Shown here: positions 8,153 to 16,416 of the stretch, one piece after another | Numbering within the stretch: position 1 is the first letter of the stretch | Layout of the letters: each line of letters begins with the position of its first letter | Assembly: GCF_002019595.1 (NCBI RefSeq) | Contig: NZ_KV917369.1 | Span: 4,666,624-4,730,623 of the forward strand | Direction of reading: 5' to 3' | Length of the DNA: 64,000 nucleotides | DNA from: Priestia abyssalis | Lineage (GTDB): Bacteria > Bacillota > Bacilli > Bacillales > Bacillaceae_H | Notes under the pieces: generated by a model | Databases searched by the model: none | Seen by the model: only the letters and a program-made list of their open reading frames with translations | What the model was told of the DNA's origin: nothing | Made by a program: the position numbers and the translations under genes

Positions 8153-8208
8153 TCCCGAATTAGCGGACAGTAAGACCCCCAGTGATGGAAGTTTCCTTTA
8201 TCCCGCTC
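8153..8208. repeat. Intergenic repeat TTTATCCCGC...GGAAGTTTCC, well preserved copy
   Basis: On the plus strand it reads TTATCCCGAATTAGCGGACA, then GTAAGACCCCCAGTGATGG and AAGTTTCCTTTATCCCGC. The reverse complement aligns with 10189-10238 (GGGGTCTTACTGCCCGTTAA). It lies between the divergent cshB and yqfQ genes. The rest of the 320-bp gap (8129-8448) has an AACAAA/TTTGTT hairpin near 8375 and the yqfQ leader. Confidence 0.65.
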
Positions 8209-8448
8209 TAAACATAAGCACAATATATCATTATAATGGATTTTTAAGCTGATTACTACTCATTCTCGATGTCTATTCCCTTCTTCTATGCTGCATTAAT
8301 CAATCTATCGGGTTTTTACAGACCATTATACCCTAGTTAAAGAAACAAGATTCCCGTTTCGGATAAAGCGGGATAAAACAAATCTCCTTTGTTCCGGCGT
8401 ACGCATATAGTATAGATGAATCCCTATTATATAAGGAGGTGTATTTAT

Positions 8449-8949
8449 TTGTTGCCAAGACGACCATTTCCCCCTATGCCTTCCCGCAACTTCCCTATGC
8501 AGCCATTTTTTCAACAACAACCTATGATGATGAATCGCTCTTCCGGAGGACTGCTCTCCCGTCTCTTTGGAGGAAGAGCTCAATCCATACCTAATATGAC
8601 AAATGCTTCACGGATGGGTTCATTGTTAGGTAACGTTCAAAATGTCACAAATCCATCTTCGATTAGTTCAATGATGACAAACGTTCAAAAAATACTGAAA
8701 GTGGCTGAATCTGTAGGACCAATGGTACAGCAGTACGGACCTGTGGTCAAAAACATTCCCGCTATGTTTAAAATTTACAAGGCACTAAAAAGCGATGATA
8801 CAAGCGAGGAAGAAACAGAAGCCATCGAGACCGCGAGTGAGGAAGTGAATGATGGGAACCCCTTCGATGAAGATACATTCAATGAGCTGGAAGCAGAGTT
8901 TATTGAAAGCCCTCGAAAAGGAGCATCCAAACCAAAACTTTACATTTAA
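8449..8949 (+). CDS. YqfQ/VrrA-like spore-coat-type protein
   Basis: The longest frame opens at 8416, but the ribosome binding site AAGGAGGT at 8433-8440 selects TTG at 8449 (or 8452), giving 166 residues. The N-terminus is rich in Pro, Arg, Phe, Met and Gln (PRRPFPPMPSRNFPMQPFF), like spore coat proteins. A helical middle section follows, then a very acidic tail. It fits the YqfQ/VrrA group by position next to ispH and by composition. A CATANNNTA string (8404-8412), the -10 pattern of late mother-cell sigma factors, lies 36 bp upstream, but no clear -35 is visible. A coat role is an inference. Confidence 0.75.
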   Translation: MLPRRPFPPMPSRNFPMQPFFQQQPMMMNRSSGGLLSRLFGGRAQSIPNMTNASRMGSLLGNVQNVTNPSSISSMMTNVQKILKVAESVGPMVQQYGPVVKNIPAMFKIYKALKSDDTSEEETEAIETASEEVNDGNPFDEDTFNELEAEFIESPRKGASKPKLYI

Positions 8950-8996
8950 AGCAACATCCCTTAACTAAAATTAATTATATTTCCTCCTCTTTGCAG

Positions 8997-9046
8997 AAGG
9001 GGGTGAAGCTAAAGGGGCATCTTTCTCCTTTGGCTTCACCCCCTTT
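8997..9046 (+). terminator. yqfQ terminator
   Basis: AAGGGGGTGAAGC and GCTTCACCCCCTT form a 13-bp perfect stem extended by AAAGG/CCTTT, followed by TT. It lies about 47 bp after the stop codon. Confidence 0.8.
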
Positions 9047-9047
9047 C

Positions 9048-9077
9048 TCGACAATTCCACTTCCTCTCTTATATAAT
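9048..9077 (+). promoter_or_regulatory. Candidate sigma-A promoter of ispH
   Basis: TCGACA (9048-9053), an 18-bp spacer and a consensus TATAAT (9072-9077) lie 40 bp before the ispH start, just after the yqfQ terminator. Confidence 0.6.
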
Positions 9078-9116
9078 AGGAAGAGTCATGTTTCCTATTA
9101 GAAGGAGGATTCGAAA

Positions 9117-10064
9117 ATGGAAGTGATTAAAATTGCCCCGCGCGGATATTGTTACGGAGTTGTAGATGCAATGGTTATTGCACGCAATGCCGCTTTAGAT
9201 AAATCTTTGCCAAGACCCATCTATATTCTTGGAATGATTGTTCATAACAAACATGTAACAGATGCTTTTGAAGAAGAAGGAATTATTACACTCGACGGAG
9301 CCAATCGCCTTGAAATCTTAGAACAGATCGAAAGCGGAACGGTCATTTTTACAGCGCACGGCGTATCGCCGGAAGTTAAAAAGCGCGCTAAAGAAAAAGG
9401 CCTTGTGACCATCGATGCCACATGTCCTGATGTAACAAAAACCCATGATTTAATTCGCGAAAAACAAGCACAAGGATATGAAATCATTTATATCGGAAAA
9501 AAAGGGCATCCAGAGCCGGAAGGTGCCCTTGGTATTGCACCAGAAATCGTCCACCTCGTGGAAAAACCGGAAGATGTTGAAACACTCAATATCAAAAGTA
9601 ACAATATTATCGTGACTAATCAAACGACGATGAGCCAATGGGACGTCGTTGACATTATGAAAAAGGTACAAGAAAAATATCCGCATGTCGAAGTGCATAA
9701 AGAGATTTGTCTAGCAACACAAGTAAGACAAGAAGCAGTAGCAGCGCAAGCGAAAGAAGCAGATGTCACCATTGTAGTCGGTGATCCAAAAAGCAATAAC
9801 TCCAATCGCCTTGCCCAAGTATCCCAAGAGATTGCAGGTACGACGGCGTATCGTATTGGCGATGTTTCCGAACTGGAAATCGATTGGATTAAAGAGGCCA
9901 AGACAGTAGCAGTGACGGCCGGAGCTTCAACGCCGACCCCTATTACAAAAGAAGTAATCACCTTTTTAGAGCAATTCAATCCAAACGATCCATCAACATG
10001 GAAGAAAGAGCGAACGGTTCCTCTCTCAAAAGTATTACCTAAAGTAAAAACGCCAAAACTATAG
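9117..10064 (+). CDS. ispH: 4-hydroxy-3-methylbut-2-enyl diphosphate reductase IspH
   Basis: This [4Fe-4S] enzyme makes IPP and DMAPP from HMBPP in the last step of the MEP pathway. The 315-residue protein carries the three cluster cysteines, in GYCYGVVDAM near residue 12, DATCPDVTKTH near 104 and EICLATQVRQ near 199. Substrate-phosphate motifs include VHNKHV, AHGVSP, KGHPEPEG and TAGASTPT. Start ATG with AAGGAGGA. Paired with ispG in this window it completes the pathway's last two reactions. Its 3' end faces yqfO. Confidence 0.96.
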   Translation: MEVIKIAPRGYCYGVVDAMVIARNAALDKSLPRPIYILGMIVHNKHVTDAFEEEGIITLDGANRLEILEQIESGTVIFTAHGVSPEVKKRAKEKGLVTIDATCPDVTKTHDLIREKQAQGYEIIYIGKKGHPEPEGALGIAPEIVHLVEKPEDVETLNIKSNNIIVTNQTTMSQWDVVDIMKKVQEKYPHVEVHKEICLATQVRQEAVAAQAKEADVTIVVGDPKSNNSNRLAQVSQEIAGTTAYRIGDVSELEIDWIKEAKTVAVTAGASTPTPITKEVITFLEQFNPNDPSTWKKERTVPLSKVLPKVKTPKL

Positions 10065-10118
10065 GTATTTAAATAAAGACATATAAAAGCAAAGAAACAG
10101 CTTACGAAAAAACAGCAA

Positions 10119-10172
10119 AAAGGACTCGCCATGAAAATCCAGTTAAAACAGGGATTCCATGACGGGTCCTTT
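10119..10172. repeat. Composite hairpin repeat, copy 2 (GGACC module only)
   Basis: A long imperfect hairpin with AAAGGAC at the left, GTCCTTT at the right, and inner CATG/CATG and ATCC/GGAT segments. The second half of copy 3 (13007-13065) has the same layout. It lies between the convergent ispH and yqfO genes and is a likely bidirectional terminator. Confidence 0.6.
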
Positions 10173-10188
10173 CAATTTAATTAATATT

Positions 10189-10238
10189 AGGAAACCTCCA
10201 TCAGCTGGGGTCTTACTGCCCGTTAATGCGGGATAAAC
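10189..10238. repeat. Intergenic repeat GGAAACCTCCATC...GCGGGATAAA, well preserved copy
   Basis: It reads AGGAAACCTCCATCAGCTGG, then GGTCTTACTGCCCGTTAATG and CGGGATAAA. It is the inverted partner of the copy at 8153-8208 and lies beside a composite hairpin repeat. Confidence 0.65.
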
Positions 10239-10287
10239 CATTATTTTGATCGTCAGCTCTTCAAGCCCTTTATTACCATACGGTTAT

Positions 10288-11409
10288 TTACATAAAAGTA
10301 AATGGATTCGTATCAACTTGAGACGAGACGATTTCACACGCAAACTTACTTTCCTCACACATGTTTGACAAAATATCCGTCACGCCTTTTATCATCACTT
10401 TCTCTACATGATGTCCAGGGTCAATGACATTCAATCCCATCATCATCGCGTCATGTGCAACATGGAAATATAAGTCTCCCGTCACATATACATCTGCACC
10501 CTTATACTTTGCACTGGATATATATTTGTTGCCATCTCCGCCTAGTACCGCTACCTTTTTTACCTTATCTTCCAGATTTCCTACCACTCTTAACCCTTTT
10601 ACATCCAGGGATACCTTCACGTGTTCTGCAAACTCTCTTAATGTCATTTCATTTTCAAGCTTTCCAATTCTCCCCAACCCATATGTCATTCCCTCATTTT
10701 CCAACGGGTAAATATCATAAGCTACCTCTTCATAAGGATGATTTTTTACTAAAGCTTGAATAATTTTACGTTCTGCATTTTCTGGGAAAATGGTTTCAAT
10801 TCTTACTTCATCCGCTTGCTCCAGCTTCCCCTGTTGACCAATAAACGGATTAGTTCCTTCCATTGGCAAAAATGTTCCTTTTCCTCGAATATTAAAAGTG
10901 CAATGGCTGTAATGTCCAATATGCCCCGCTCCAGCCTGACAAATGGCCTCTCGAACTCTTTCGGCATGTTCTGTCGGGACAAATGCAGCCAGTTTTTTCA
11001 GTTTCACATTTGTCGTCGGCACCAAAACGTCTGTTTCTATTAATCCTAAAGCTTCTGCCAACAAATCATTCACACCGCCAATGGCGATATCTAAATTAGT
11101 ATGGGCTGCATACACCGCAATATCATGTTTAATGCACTTTTCAAATAAACGGCCCGGCATCTGATCGGTAATAATCTGTTTAAGAGGGCGAAAAATAGGC
11201 GGATGGTGAGCGATGATTAAATCGATTTGGCGGGAAATGGCCTCATCGATCACCTCTTCCAATACATCCAATGTAATCATTACTTTTCGGATTGGCTTAT
11301 TCAATGTCCCTACTTGAAGGCCAATTTTATCCCCTTCCATCGCCAAACTTTTAGGGGCAAATGATTCAAATAGCTGAATAACCTCATACCCATTTGGCAC
11401 TTTATTCAT
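10288..11409 (-). CDS. NIF3/DUF34 family protein (YqfO)
   Basis: The 373-residue protein has the two NIF3 halves (about 1-125 and 250-373) with an inserted PII-like domain, as in B. subtilis YqfO. Conserved metal-binding His motifs are IIAHHPPIF near residue 65, AAHTNLD near 101 and the C-terminal PGHHVEKVMIKG. The family is often named GTP cyclohydrolase I type 2, but that activity is not established for Bacillus members; a dinuclear metal hydrolase or metal-insertion role is possible. It overlaps trmK by 8 bp, as in B. subtilis, so the two are co-translated. Confidence 0.88.
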   Translation of the reverse strand: MNKVPNGYEVIQLFESFAPKSLAMEGDKIGLQVGTLNKPIRKVMITLDVLEEVIDEAISRQIDLIIAHHPPIFRPLKQIITDQMPGRLFEKCIKHDIAVYAAHTNLDIAIGGVNDLLAEALGLIETDVLVPTTNVKLKKLAAFVPTEHAERVREAICQAGAGHIGHYSHCTFNIRGKGTFLPMEGTNPFIGQQGKLEQADEVRIETIFPENAERKIIQALVKNHPYEEVAYDIYPLENEGMTYGLGRIGKLENEMTLREFAEHVKVSLDVKGLRVVGNLEDKVKKVAVLGGDGNKYISSAKYKGADVYVTGDLYFHVAHDAMMMGLNVIDPGHHVEKVMIKGVTDILSNMCEESKFACEIVSSQVDTNPFTFM

Positions 11410-12115
11410 TCGAGAGCACCCCCTTAATAATAGCTATAGCTCGTTGAAGTTCTTCTTTCCTCGCTTTATTTTCCGGCGTCTCCTCAACGCTATCCAACTG
11501 GGTGATTACTTTTTCCCAATGCTTTTGTTCATGTGTCCACTTTTTGATAAAAGCTGCGCTTTTCTCCCTCATTAAAATGGGGCCGAGCAATAATCCCGCT
11601 TCTTTTTCTTTGCCATAAGGCTTTAAGGCTTCACCCTGTTCAGCCGCAATAATCTCATAAATTCGGCCATCTTCTTCTAAAATTTTCTCTTCTTTAATTT
11701 CCCATGAATGTTCGAGCAGCCATTCCCTTAATGTCTTCGCCCCGATATTTGGCTGCAACACAAGGCGTTGGACTCCTTCCAACTTGTTCTTTCCTTCTTC
11801 TAAGATGGTGCGAATCAATGTTCCACCCATTCCGGCAATGGTGATGCAATCTACTTCGTTGGGCGAAATAACTTCAAGACCATCCCCTTTACGCACCTCA
11901 ATTACTTGTTCTAGTCCCGTTTTTCTTACTTGCTGAACAGCCGATTGAAAGGGTCCGTCTGTAATTTCACCGGCAATCGCACTTTTAATGAATCCTTTTA
12001 AGTAGGCATAACATGGTAAATAAGCATGATCAGAACCAATATCAGCAATGGCAGCATTGGATGGGATCAGTTTTACAACTTCCTCTAAACGTTTTGATAA
12101 TTGTAATTCGTTCAT
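11402..12115 (-). CDS. trmK: tRNA (adenine-22-N1)-methyltransferase TrmK
   Basis: This SAM-dependent enzyme makes m1A22 in tRNA. The 237-residue protein has a Rossmann SAM site with ADIGSDHAYLP near residue 24 and AGEITDGP near 49. TIAGMGGTLI near 93 and LVLQPNIGAKTLREWL near 119 are conserved in the family. A helical C-terminal region (about 165-237) is the coiled extension typical of TrmK. Start ATG with AAAGGTG. First gene of trmK-yqfO. Confidence 0.93.
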   Translation of the reverse strand: MNELQLSKRLEEVVKLIPSNAAIADIGSDHAYLPCYAYLKGFIKSAIAGEITDGPFQSAVQQVRKTGLEQVIEVRKGDGLEVISPNEVDCITIAGMGGTLIRTILEEGKNKLEGVQRLVLQPNIGAKTLREWLLEHSWEIKEEKILEEDGRIYEIIAAEQGEALKPYGKEKEAGLLLGPILMREKSAAFIKKWTHEQKHWEKVITQLDSVEETPENKARKEELQRAIAIIKGVLSNE

Positions 12116-12319
12116 ATCTTCACCTTTTATTATGTATTCGTGTCTCTATTTACTGCATAATCATAACCCACTGAGTTAGTCAGCGGATGGAAAAAGAACA
12201 CATCGACTTTGTTCCACCGATAGATGTTCTACTTTATCATAAATTGTTCATTGGACACATGCAAGCAAACTCTATCTTATCATACCCCCTTGTTCCTTCC
12301 TAAAAGAGTTCAACATATA

Positions 12320-12365
12320 AAAGGACGCTTGAACATACGTTATTCAGTATGCTCAAGCGTCCTTT
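12320..12365 (-). terminator. Probable cccA terminator
   Basis: 19-bp arms beginning AAAGGACGCTTGA and ending TCAAGCGTCCTTT, with one mismatch. It lies 80 bp after the cccA stop on the minus strand. Nothing else is recognised in the 330-bp gap 12116-12445 apart from a weak GAACA/TGTTC hairpin near 12200. Confidence 0.65.
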
Positions 12366-12445
12366 CGGGGTGAATCATTTCCATGAAGCTCTCCATACAG
12401 ACCGTTTAAAAAAGCCCTGGAAGAAGCTGTGTAATAGATTCGAAA

Positions 12446-12808
12446 TTATTTTAACGTACCAAGCCATTCTGCTACTTCATCGGCTTTGTCAGCTGGGACT
12501 AACCCTGGCGGCATTGAACCACGGCCGTTTGTAATAACTTCTTTAATTTCATCTTTTGATAACTTGTCCCCTACTCCTTTAAGAGCAGGACCTACGCCGC
12601 CTTGATATTGGTCACCGTGACAGCCGATACAGCTTTGCTTATAGAGTTCTTCCGGCGTTGCTGCAGCAGTTTCCTGTTCAGCTCCACCGCCCTCTTTCTC
12701 TGTAGCTATTTCTTTTGCATTGTTCACACCATTAACAGATAAAACAAGCATAAGAACAAGTCCTATTGCCATAATGAGAAAAAAAGGTGAAAGCGGGTTA
12801 CGGTTCAT
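12446..12808 (-). CDS. cccA: Membrane-anchored cytochrome c550 CccA
   Basis: The 120-residue protein equals B. subtilis CccA in length. An N-terminal membrane anchor (FFLIMAIGLVLMLVLSVNGV, about 9-28) is followed by an acidic, Ala/Glu-rich linker and a small cytochrome c domain. The domain has the haem motif CIGCH near residue 55 and the axial Met in GRGSMPPG near 93. It carries electrons on the outer face of the membrane, probably between the bc complex and an oxidase. AGGAGGT precedes the ATG. Monocistronic. Confidence 0.95.
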   Translation of the reverse strand: MNRNPLSPFFLIMAIGLVLMLVLSVNGVNNAKEIATEKEGGGAEQETAAATPEELYKQSCIGCHGDQYQGGVGPALKGVGDKLSKDEIKEVITNGRGSMPPGLVPADKADEVAEWLGTLK

Positions 12809-12955
12809 TTCGTCTACCTCCTTATGTATACGTTATCAATTATGAATAGTGAAAAAAGTATAAACACACTCTATTTTACTTCAAAATAATAGTGAGCGAA
12901 ACCCCTATTCTTGAGGTTCTGGATGATTTTCACTAAATAGACAAAAAATAACTAA

Positions 12956-13065
12956 GAGGATGAATCAAATGATATAAAAAATTATATCATTTGATTCATC
13001 CTCCTGAAAGGACCCGCCATGAGAAATCCCATATAACCTTGGATTGCGATAGCGGGTCCTTTCAG
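12956..13065. repeat. Composite double-hairpin repeat, copy 3
   Basis: A 22-bp perfect stem (12956-12977 with 12982-13003) begins GAGGATGAATCAAATG. It is joined by CTG to a second stem, AAAGGACCCGC (13007-13017) with GCGGGTCCTTT (13052-13062). This is the most complete copy of the family. It lies in the 391-bp cccA-to-acyl-CoA dehydrogenase gap and should end the dehydrogenase transcript on the minus strand. The rest of the gap shows nothing else. Confidence 0.75.
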
Positions 13066-13199
13066 AAAAACATTCTTGATTATCTATGTCTAAATGACCA
13101 AAAATCTTACAGCCGATAATCCTTTTCCCTATTCAACTATAACATAAAATAGCATTACACACATATTCAATTTTATCACTCAGGCTAATAAATAAAAAC

Positions 13200-14339
13200 T
13201 CAGCATCCGATTTCTCTTGCGATCACCATACGCTGAATTTCTGAGGTGCCTTCTCCAATTTCTAAGAGCTTAGCATCTCTCATATAACGCTCCACTTGAT
13301 ATTCCCTCATATAGCCATATCCTCCATGAATCTGAACGGCCTGGCTTGCAGATTCCATACAAATTTCGGAGGCATATAATTTACACATAGACGCTTCTTT
13401 TGTAAATCGACGTCCCTGATCCTTTAACCATGCAGCTTTATAAACCATTGTACGAGCCAATTCAATTTTCATAGCCATATCAGCCAATTTAAATTGGATG
13501 GCTTGAAAAGAAGAAAGAGGTTTCCCAAACTGCCTTCTTTCTTGTGCATATTTTAACGCGCGCTCATAAGCAGCTTGAGCAATCCCTACCGCCATCGCGC
13601 CAATCCCAATACGTCCTCCGTCTAATGTGACAAGGAATTGTTTTAAACCTTCTCCTCGTGCTCCAAGGAGATTTTCTTGAGGGACCCTTACATCTTCCAG
13701 GACCAATTCTGTTGTATTCGAAGCATGGAGTCCCATTTTTTCGTAATTATCAATAACAGTAAAGCCAGGTGCATCAGTGGGGACAATAATTGCAGAGATC
13801 TCTTTTTGATCACCTTTACGCCCTGTAATAGCTGTCAAAGCCAAGTGTTTAGCATAACTTGCATTCGTAATATAACATTTATTTCCGTTAATAATGAAGT
13901 CTTTCCCATCTTCTTTCGCCTCTGTTTGCGTTCCACCGGCATCACTCCCTGCATTCGGTTCTGTTAATCCAAATGCCCCGAAAGATTCACCTGTACATAT
14001 AGGGACAAGGTATTTTTGTTTTTGTTCTTCTGTACCAAATAGATGGAGAGGTGCTCCCCCTAAGGATACATGGGCAGAATATGTAATTCCGGTTGAACCG
14101 CATGCACGGCTCAGTTCTTCTACAACAATCGCAAAACTGACCGTGTCAGCCCCACCCCCGCCGTACTCTTCGGGAAACGGTAAACCCATAATACCCAAGT
14201 CAGCCAGCTTTTGAAAAACCTTTAACGGGAACTGCTTTTCCTTATCGCGTTGTTCTGCTTCAGGTGCCACTTCCGCTTCAGCAAACTCCCGAATCGTCTT
14301 TTGAATGAGTTTCTGCTCTGTTGTTAAGTCAAAATTCAT
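13200..14339 (-). CDS. Acyl-CoA dehydrogenase (short/medium-chain type)
   Basis: This FAD flavoenzyme introduces the alpha-beta double bond in acyl-CoA. The 379-residue protein has family signatures FGLTEPNAGSDAGG near residue 125 and KCYITNASYA near 155. The C-terminal IHGGYGYMREYQVERYMRDA near 340 is followed by the catalytic-base segment LEIGEGTSEIQRM. The start was set at the second ATG, 6 bp downstream of the longest frame, because GGGGGG lies just before it. The substrate (butyryl-, isovaleryl- or other acyl-CoA) cannot be decided. No electron-transfer flavoprotein or thiolase genes are nearby. B. subtilis does not have this gene at this place. Confidence 0.9.
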   Translation of the reverse strand: MNFDLTTEQKLIQKTIREFAEAEVAPEAEQRDKEKQFPLKVFQKLADLGIMGLPFPEEYGGGGADTVSFAIVVEELSRACGSTGITYSAHVSLGGAPLHLFGTEEQKQKYLVPICTGESFGAFGLTEPNAGSDAGGTQTEAKEDGKDFIINGNKCYITNASYAKHLALTAITGRKGDQKEISAIIVPTDAPGFTVIDNYEKMGLHASNTTELVLEDVRVPQENLLGARGEGLKQFLVTLDGGRIGIGAMAVGIAQAAYERALKYAQERRQFGKPLSSFQAIQFKLADMAMKIELARTMVYKAAWLKDQGRRFTKEASMCKLYASEICMESASQAVQIHGGYGYMREYQVERYMRDAKLLEIGEGTSEIQRMVIAREIGC

Positions 14340-14613
14340 ATACATCCCCCCACTCTTTGAATCCGCTTACAACAAAATTATAAAGCACACACCTTAATTT
14401 TCACAACTTTTAAATTTTTTAAACATTTCATGTTATAATAAAGAAAACTTTTAAACATAAAGAATTTTCCCTTTGTCTACAACAAATCATCAGGTTCTTT
14501 ATGCAAAAAATAGGTGTGATCGTACTTCTATTATGAGTTGGCAGACTAAAATTTCACGTCAACAGCCGCCGTATGCCTTTATTGCGTTGTCCCATCCATT
14601 GGCTGCAAGAGCC

Positions 14614-15165
14614 TTAAACGTTAATGCTGAATAGGTTAAAAACAACGATAAGAACTAGTCCAATGAATCCCGCCATCTTAAAATAAATAATCTTCAAACG
14701 AAATCCTGCGATGATCCACAAAACACAGTGAAAGACAAGTAGTATCATCAAAATCAAGAAATTTTTGGGGAAATAAAAAGAGACGGCTTCATATGACAGA
14801 AATAATAAACAGATTGCGGCCATACTTAATAACCCGTGCACAAAAAAATTTTTTTCTATGTAAAATAACACGGCCCCTAAACAAACTAATATAAAAAGAC
14901 TATAAAGGAGCATTTGCAAAACGAAAGACAATTCAGTAAAATAAATGACAAGAAGCATAACTGGTAAAAATAACAAAATGATACTAAAAAGCCACCCTTG
15001 AAAACGCTTTTTAGGCCGCTTTGATGAACTCGTTTCTTGGCTGTCTGCATTTCCTTCTGTATATAATGCCAATAAATAATTACAGTACTGTTCAGGCAGC
15101 AAATGACTTTCTTTCCACCACTCTATTTCGTTTATGATGACTTTTTTTTTCGTTTCTTGATTCAT
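14614..15165 (-). CDS. Unrecognised membrane protein downstream of sigA
   Basis: The protein has 183 residues from an ATG whose ribosome binding site (TTTGGAG) is placed better than the longer frame's. The N-terminal 65 residues are soluble (KVIINEIEWWKESHLLPEQYCNYLLALYTEG) and resemble the helical leader of DUF2157-type membrane proteins. Five or so hydrophobic helices follow: FSIILLFLPVMLLVIYF, LQMLLYSLFILVCLGAVLFY, LSMAAICLLFLSYEAV, FLILMILLVFHCVLWII and MAGFIGLVLIVVFNLF. The gene follows sigA on the same strand after an intrinsic terminator. I do not recognise a function. The 274 bp on its other side (14340-14613) show no gene. Confidence 0.7.
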   Translation of the reverse strand: MNQETKKKVIINEIEWWKESHLLPEQYCNYLLALYTEGNADSQETSSSKRPKKRFQGWLFSIILLFLPVMLLVIYFTELSFVLQMLLYSLFILVCLGAVLFYIEKNFFVHGLLSMAAICLLFLSYEAVSFYFPKNFLILMILLVFHCVLWIIAGFRLKIIYFKMAGFIGLVLIVVFNLFSINV

Positions 15166-15177
15166 CTGTTTCACTCC

Positions 15178-15216
15178 AAAAAAAATAGTTTACTTCTATG
15201 ATAAGAAGTAAACTAT
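15178..15216 (-). terminator. dnaG-sigA operon terminator
   Basis: 13-bp perfect arms ATAGTTTACTTCT and AGAAGTAAACTAT are followed on the minus strand by a run of eight T. This is a textbook intrinsic terminator 22 bp after the sigA stop. The T run runs straight into the ribosome binding site of the next gene. Confidence 0.85.
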
Positions 15217-15237
15217 TGAATGTAAATAATGAATTCT

Positions 15238-16365
15238 TTACTCTAAAAAGTCTTTTAAGCGTTTGCTTCGGCTTGGATGGCGCAGTTTGCGAAGTGCTTT
15301 CGCTTCAATTTGGCGAATACGCTCACGTGTAACTCCGAATACTTTTCCTACCTCTTCGAGAGTGCGTGTGCGCCCATCATCAAGTCCAAAACGTAAACGC
15401 AATACATTTTCTTCACGATCTGTTAATGTGTCTAGTACGTCTTCCAGCTGCTCTTTTAATAATTCATAGGCAGCATGTTCAGAAGGAGATGTTGCATCTT
15501 GATCTTCAATAAAATCACCTAGGTGGGAATCATCTTCTTCACCAATCGGTGTTTCTAATGAGACTGGCTCCTGCGCAATTTTTAAAATTTCACGTACTTT
15601 ATCCGGAGTTAAGTCCATATCTTCTGCGATTTCTTCCGGAATTGGTTCACGGCCCAAATCTTGGAGCAACTGGCGTTGCACACGAATCAATTTATTGATT
15701 GTTTCTACCATATGAACGGGTATACGAATCGTTCTTGCTTGATCCGCGATAGCCCGGGTAATGGCTTGTCGAATCCACCATGTAGCGTACGTACTGAATT
15801 TATATCCTTTGCGATAATCAAACTTTTCAACCGCTTTAATTAATCCCATGTTTCCTTCTTGAATCAGGTCCAAGAATAGCATACCGCGTCCTACGTAGCG
15901 TTTTGCAATGCTGACAACGAGGCGCAAGTTAGCTTCAGCCAGACGGCGTTTCGCTTCCTCATCACCATTTTCAATACGTTTGGCCAGCTCGATTTCTTCT
16001 TCAGCAGATAATAAATCGACGCGTCCAATCTCTTTTAGGTACATGCGAACAGGATCGTTGATTTTTACTCCTGGAGGAACACTAAGGTCATTGAGGTCAA
16101 ACTCTTCCTCTTTTGATAAATCTTGAATATCCGGATCATCCTCATCAACATCCGATTCATTCATTACCTCAATTCCTTGTTCACCTAAATACTCGTAATA
16201 TTCGTCCATTTGATCCGATTCCAGTTCAAATCCGGACATGCGCTCTGCAATTTCTTCATATGTTAAGACACCGCGTTTTTTCCCTATTTCTGTTAATTGT
16301 TCTTTCACTTGATCGAGGGTTAATTCAGAGTCTAATTCTTTAGAGCGAGCAGATTTTTCAGCCAT
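15238..16365 (-). CDS. sigA: RNA polymerase primary sigma factor SigA
   Basis: The 375-residue housekeeping sigma factor has every expected region. These are region 1.1 (about 1-75), 1.2/2.1 (NDPVRMYLKEIGRVDLLSAE), the core-binding segment RLVVSIAKRYVGRG, the -10 recognition helix KFSTYATWWIRQAITRAI, region 3, and the 4.2 helix-turn-helix TLEEVGKVFGVTRERIRQIE ending RHPSRSKRLKDFLE. GGAGGGGG precedes the ATG. It lies 51 bp behind dnaG in the conserved dnaG-sigA operon. Confidence 0.99.
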   Translation of the reverse strand: MAEKSARSKELDSELTLDQVKEQLTEIGKKRGVLTYEEIAERMSGFELESDQMDEYYEYLGEQGIEVMNESDVDEDDPDIQDLSKEEEFDLNDLSVPPGVKINDPVRMYLKEIGRVDLLSAEEEIELAKRIENGDEEAKRRLAEANLRLVVSIAKRYVGRGMLFLDLIQEGNMGLIKAVEKFDYRKGYKFSTYATWWIRQAITRAIADQARTIRIPVHMVETINKLIRVQRQLLQDLGREPIPEEIAEDMDLTPDKVREILKIAQEPVSLETPIGEEDDSHLGDFIEDQDATSPSEHAAYELLKEQLEDVLDTLTDREENVLRLRFGLDDGRTRTLEEVGKVFGVTRERIRQIEAKALRKLRHPSRSKRLKDFLE

Positions 16366-16416
16366 TTGGCCCCCTCCTTCCGCAATTGTATTGCTATATA
16401 ATAAAGTTAATACATA

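Noticed and set aside
8326..8583. Minus-strand frame of 85 codons across the yqfQ start
   Set aside because: It overlaps the yqfQ promoter and coding start, has no ribosome binding site, and its sequence looks random.
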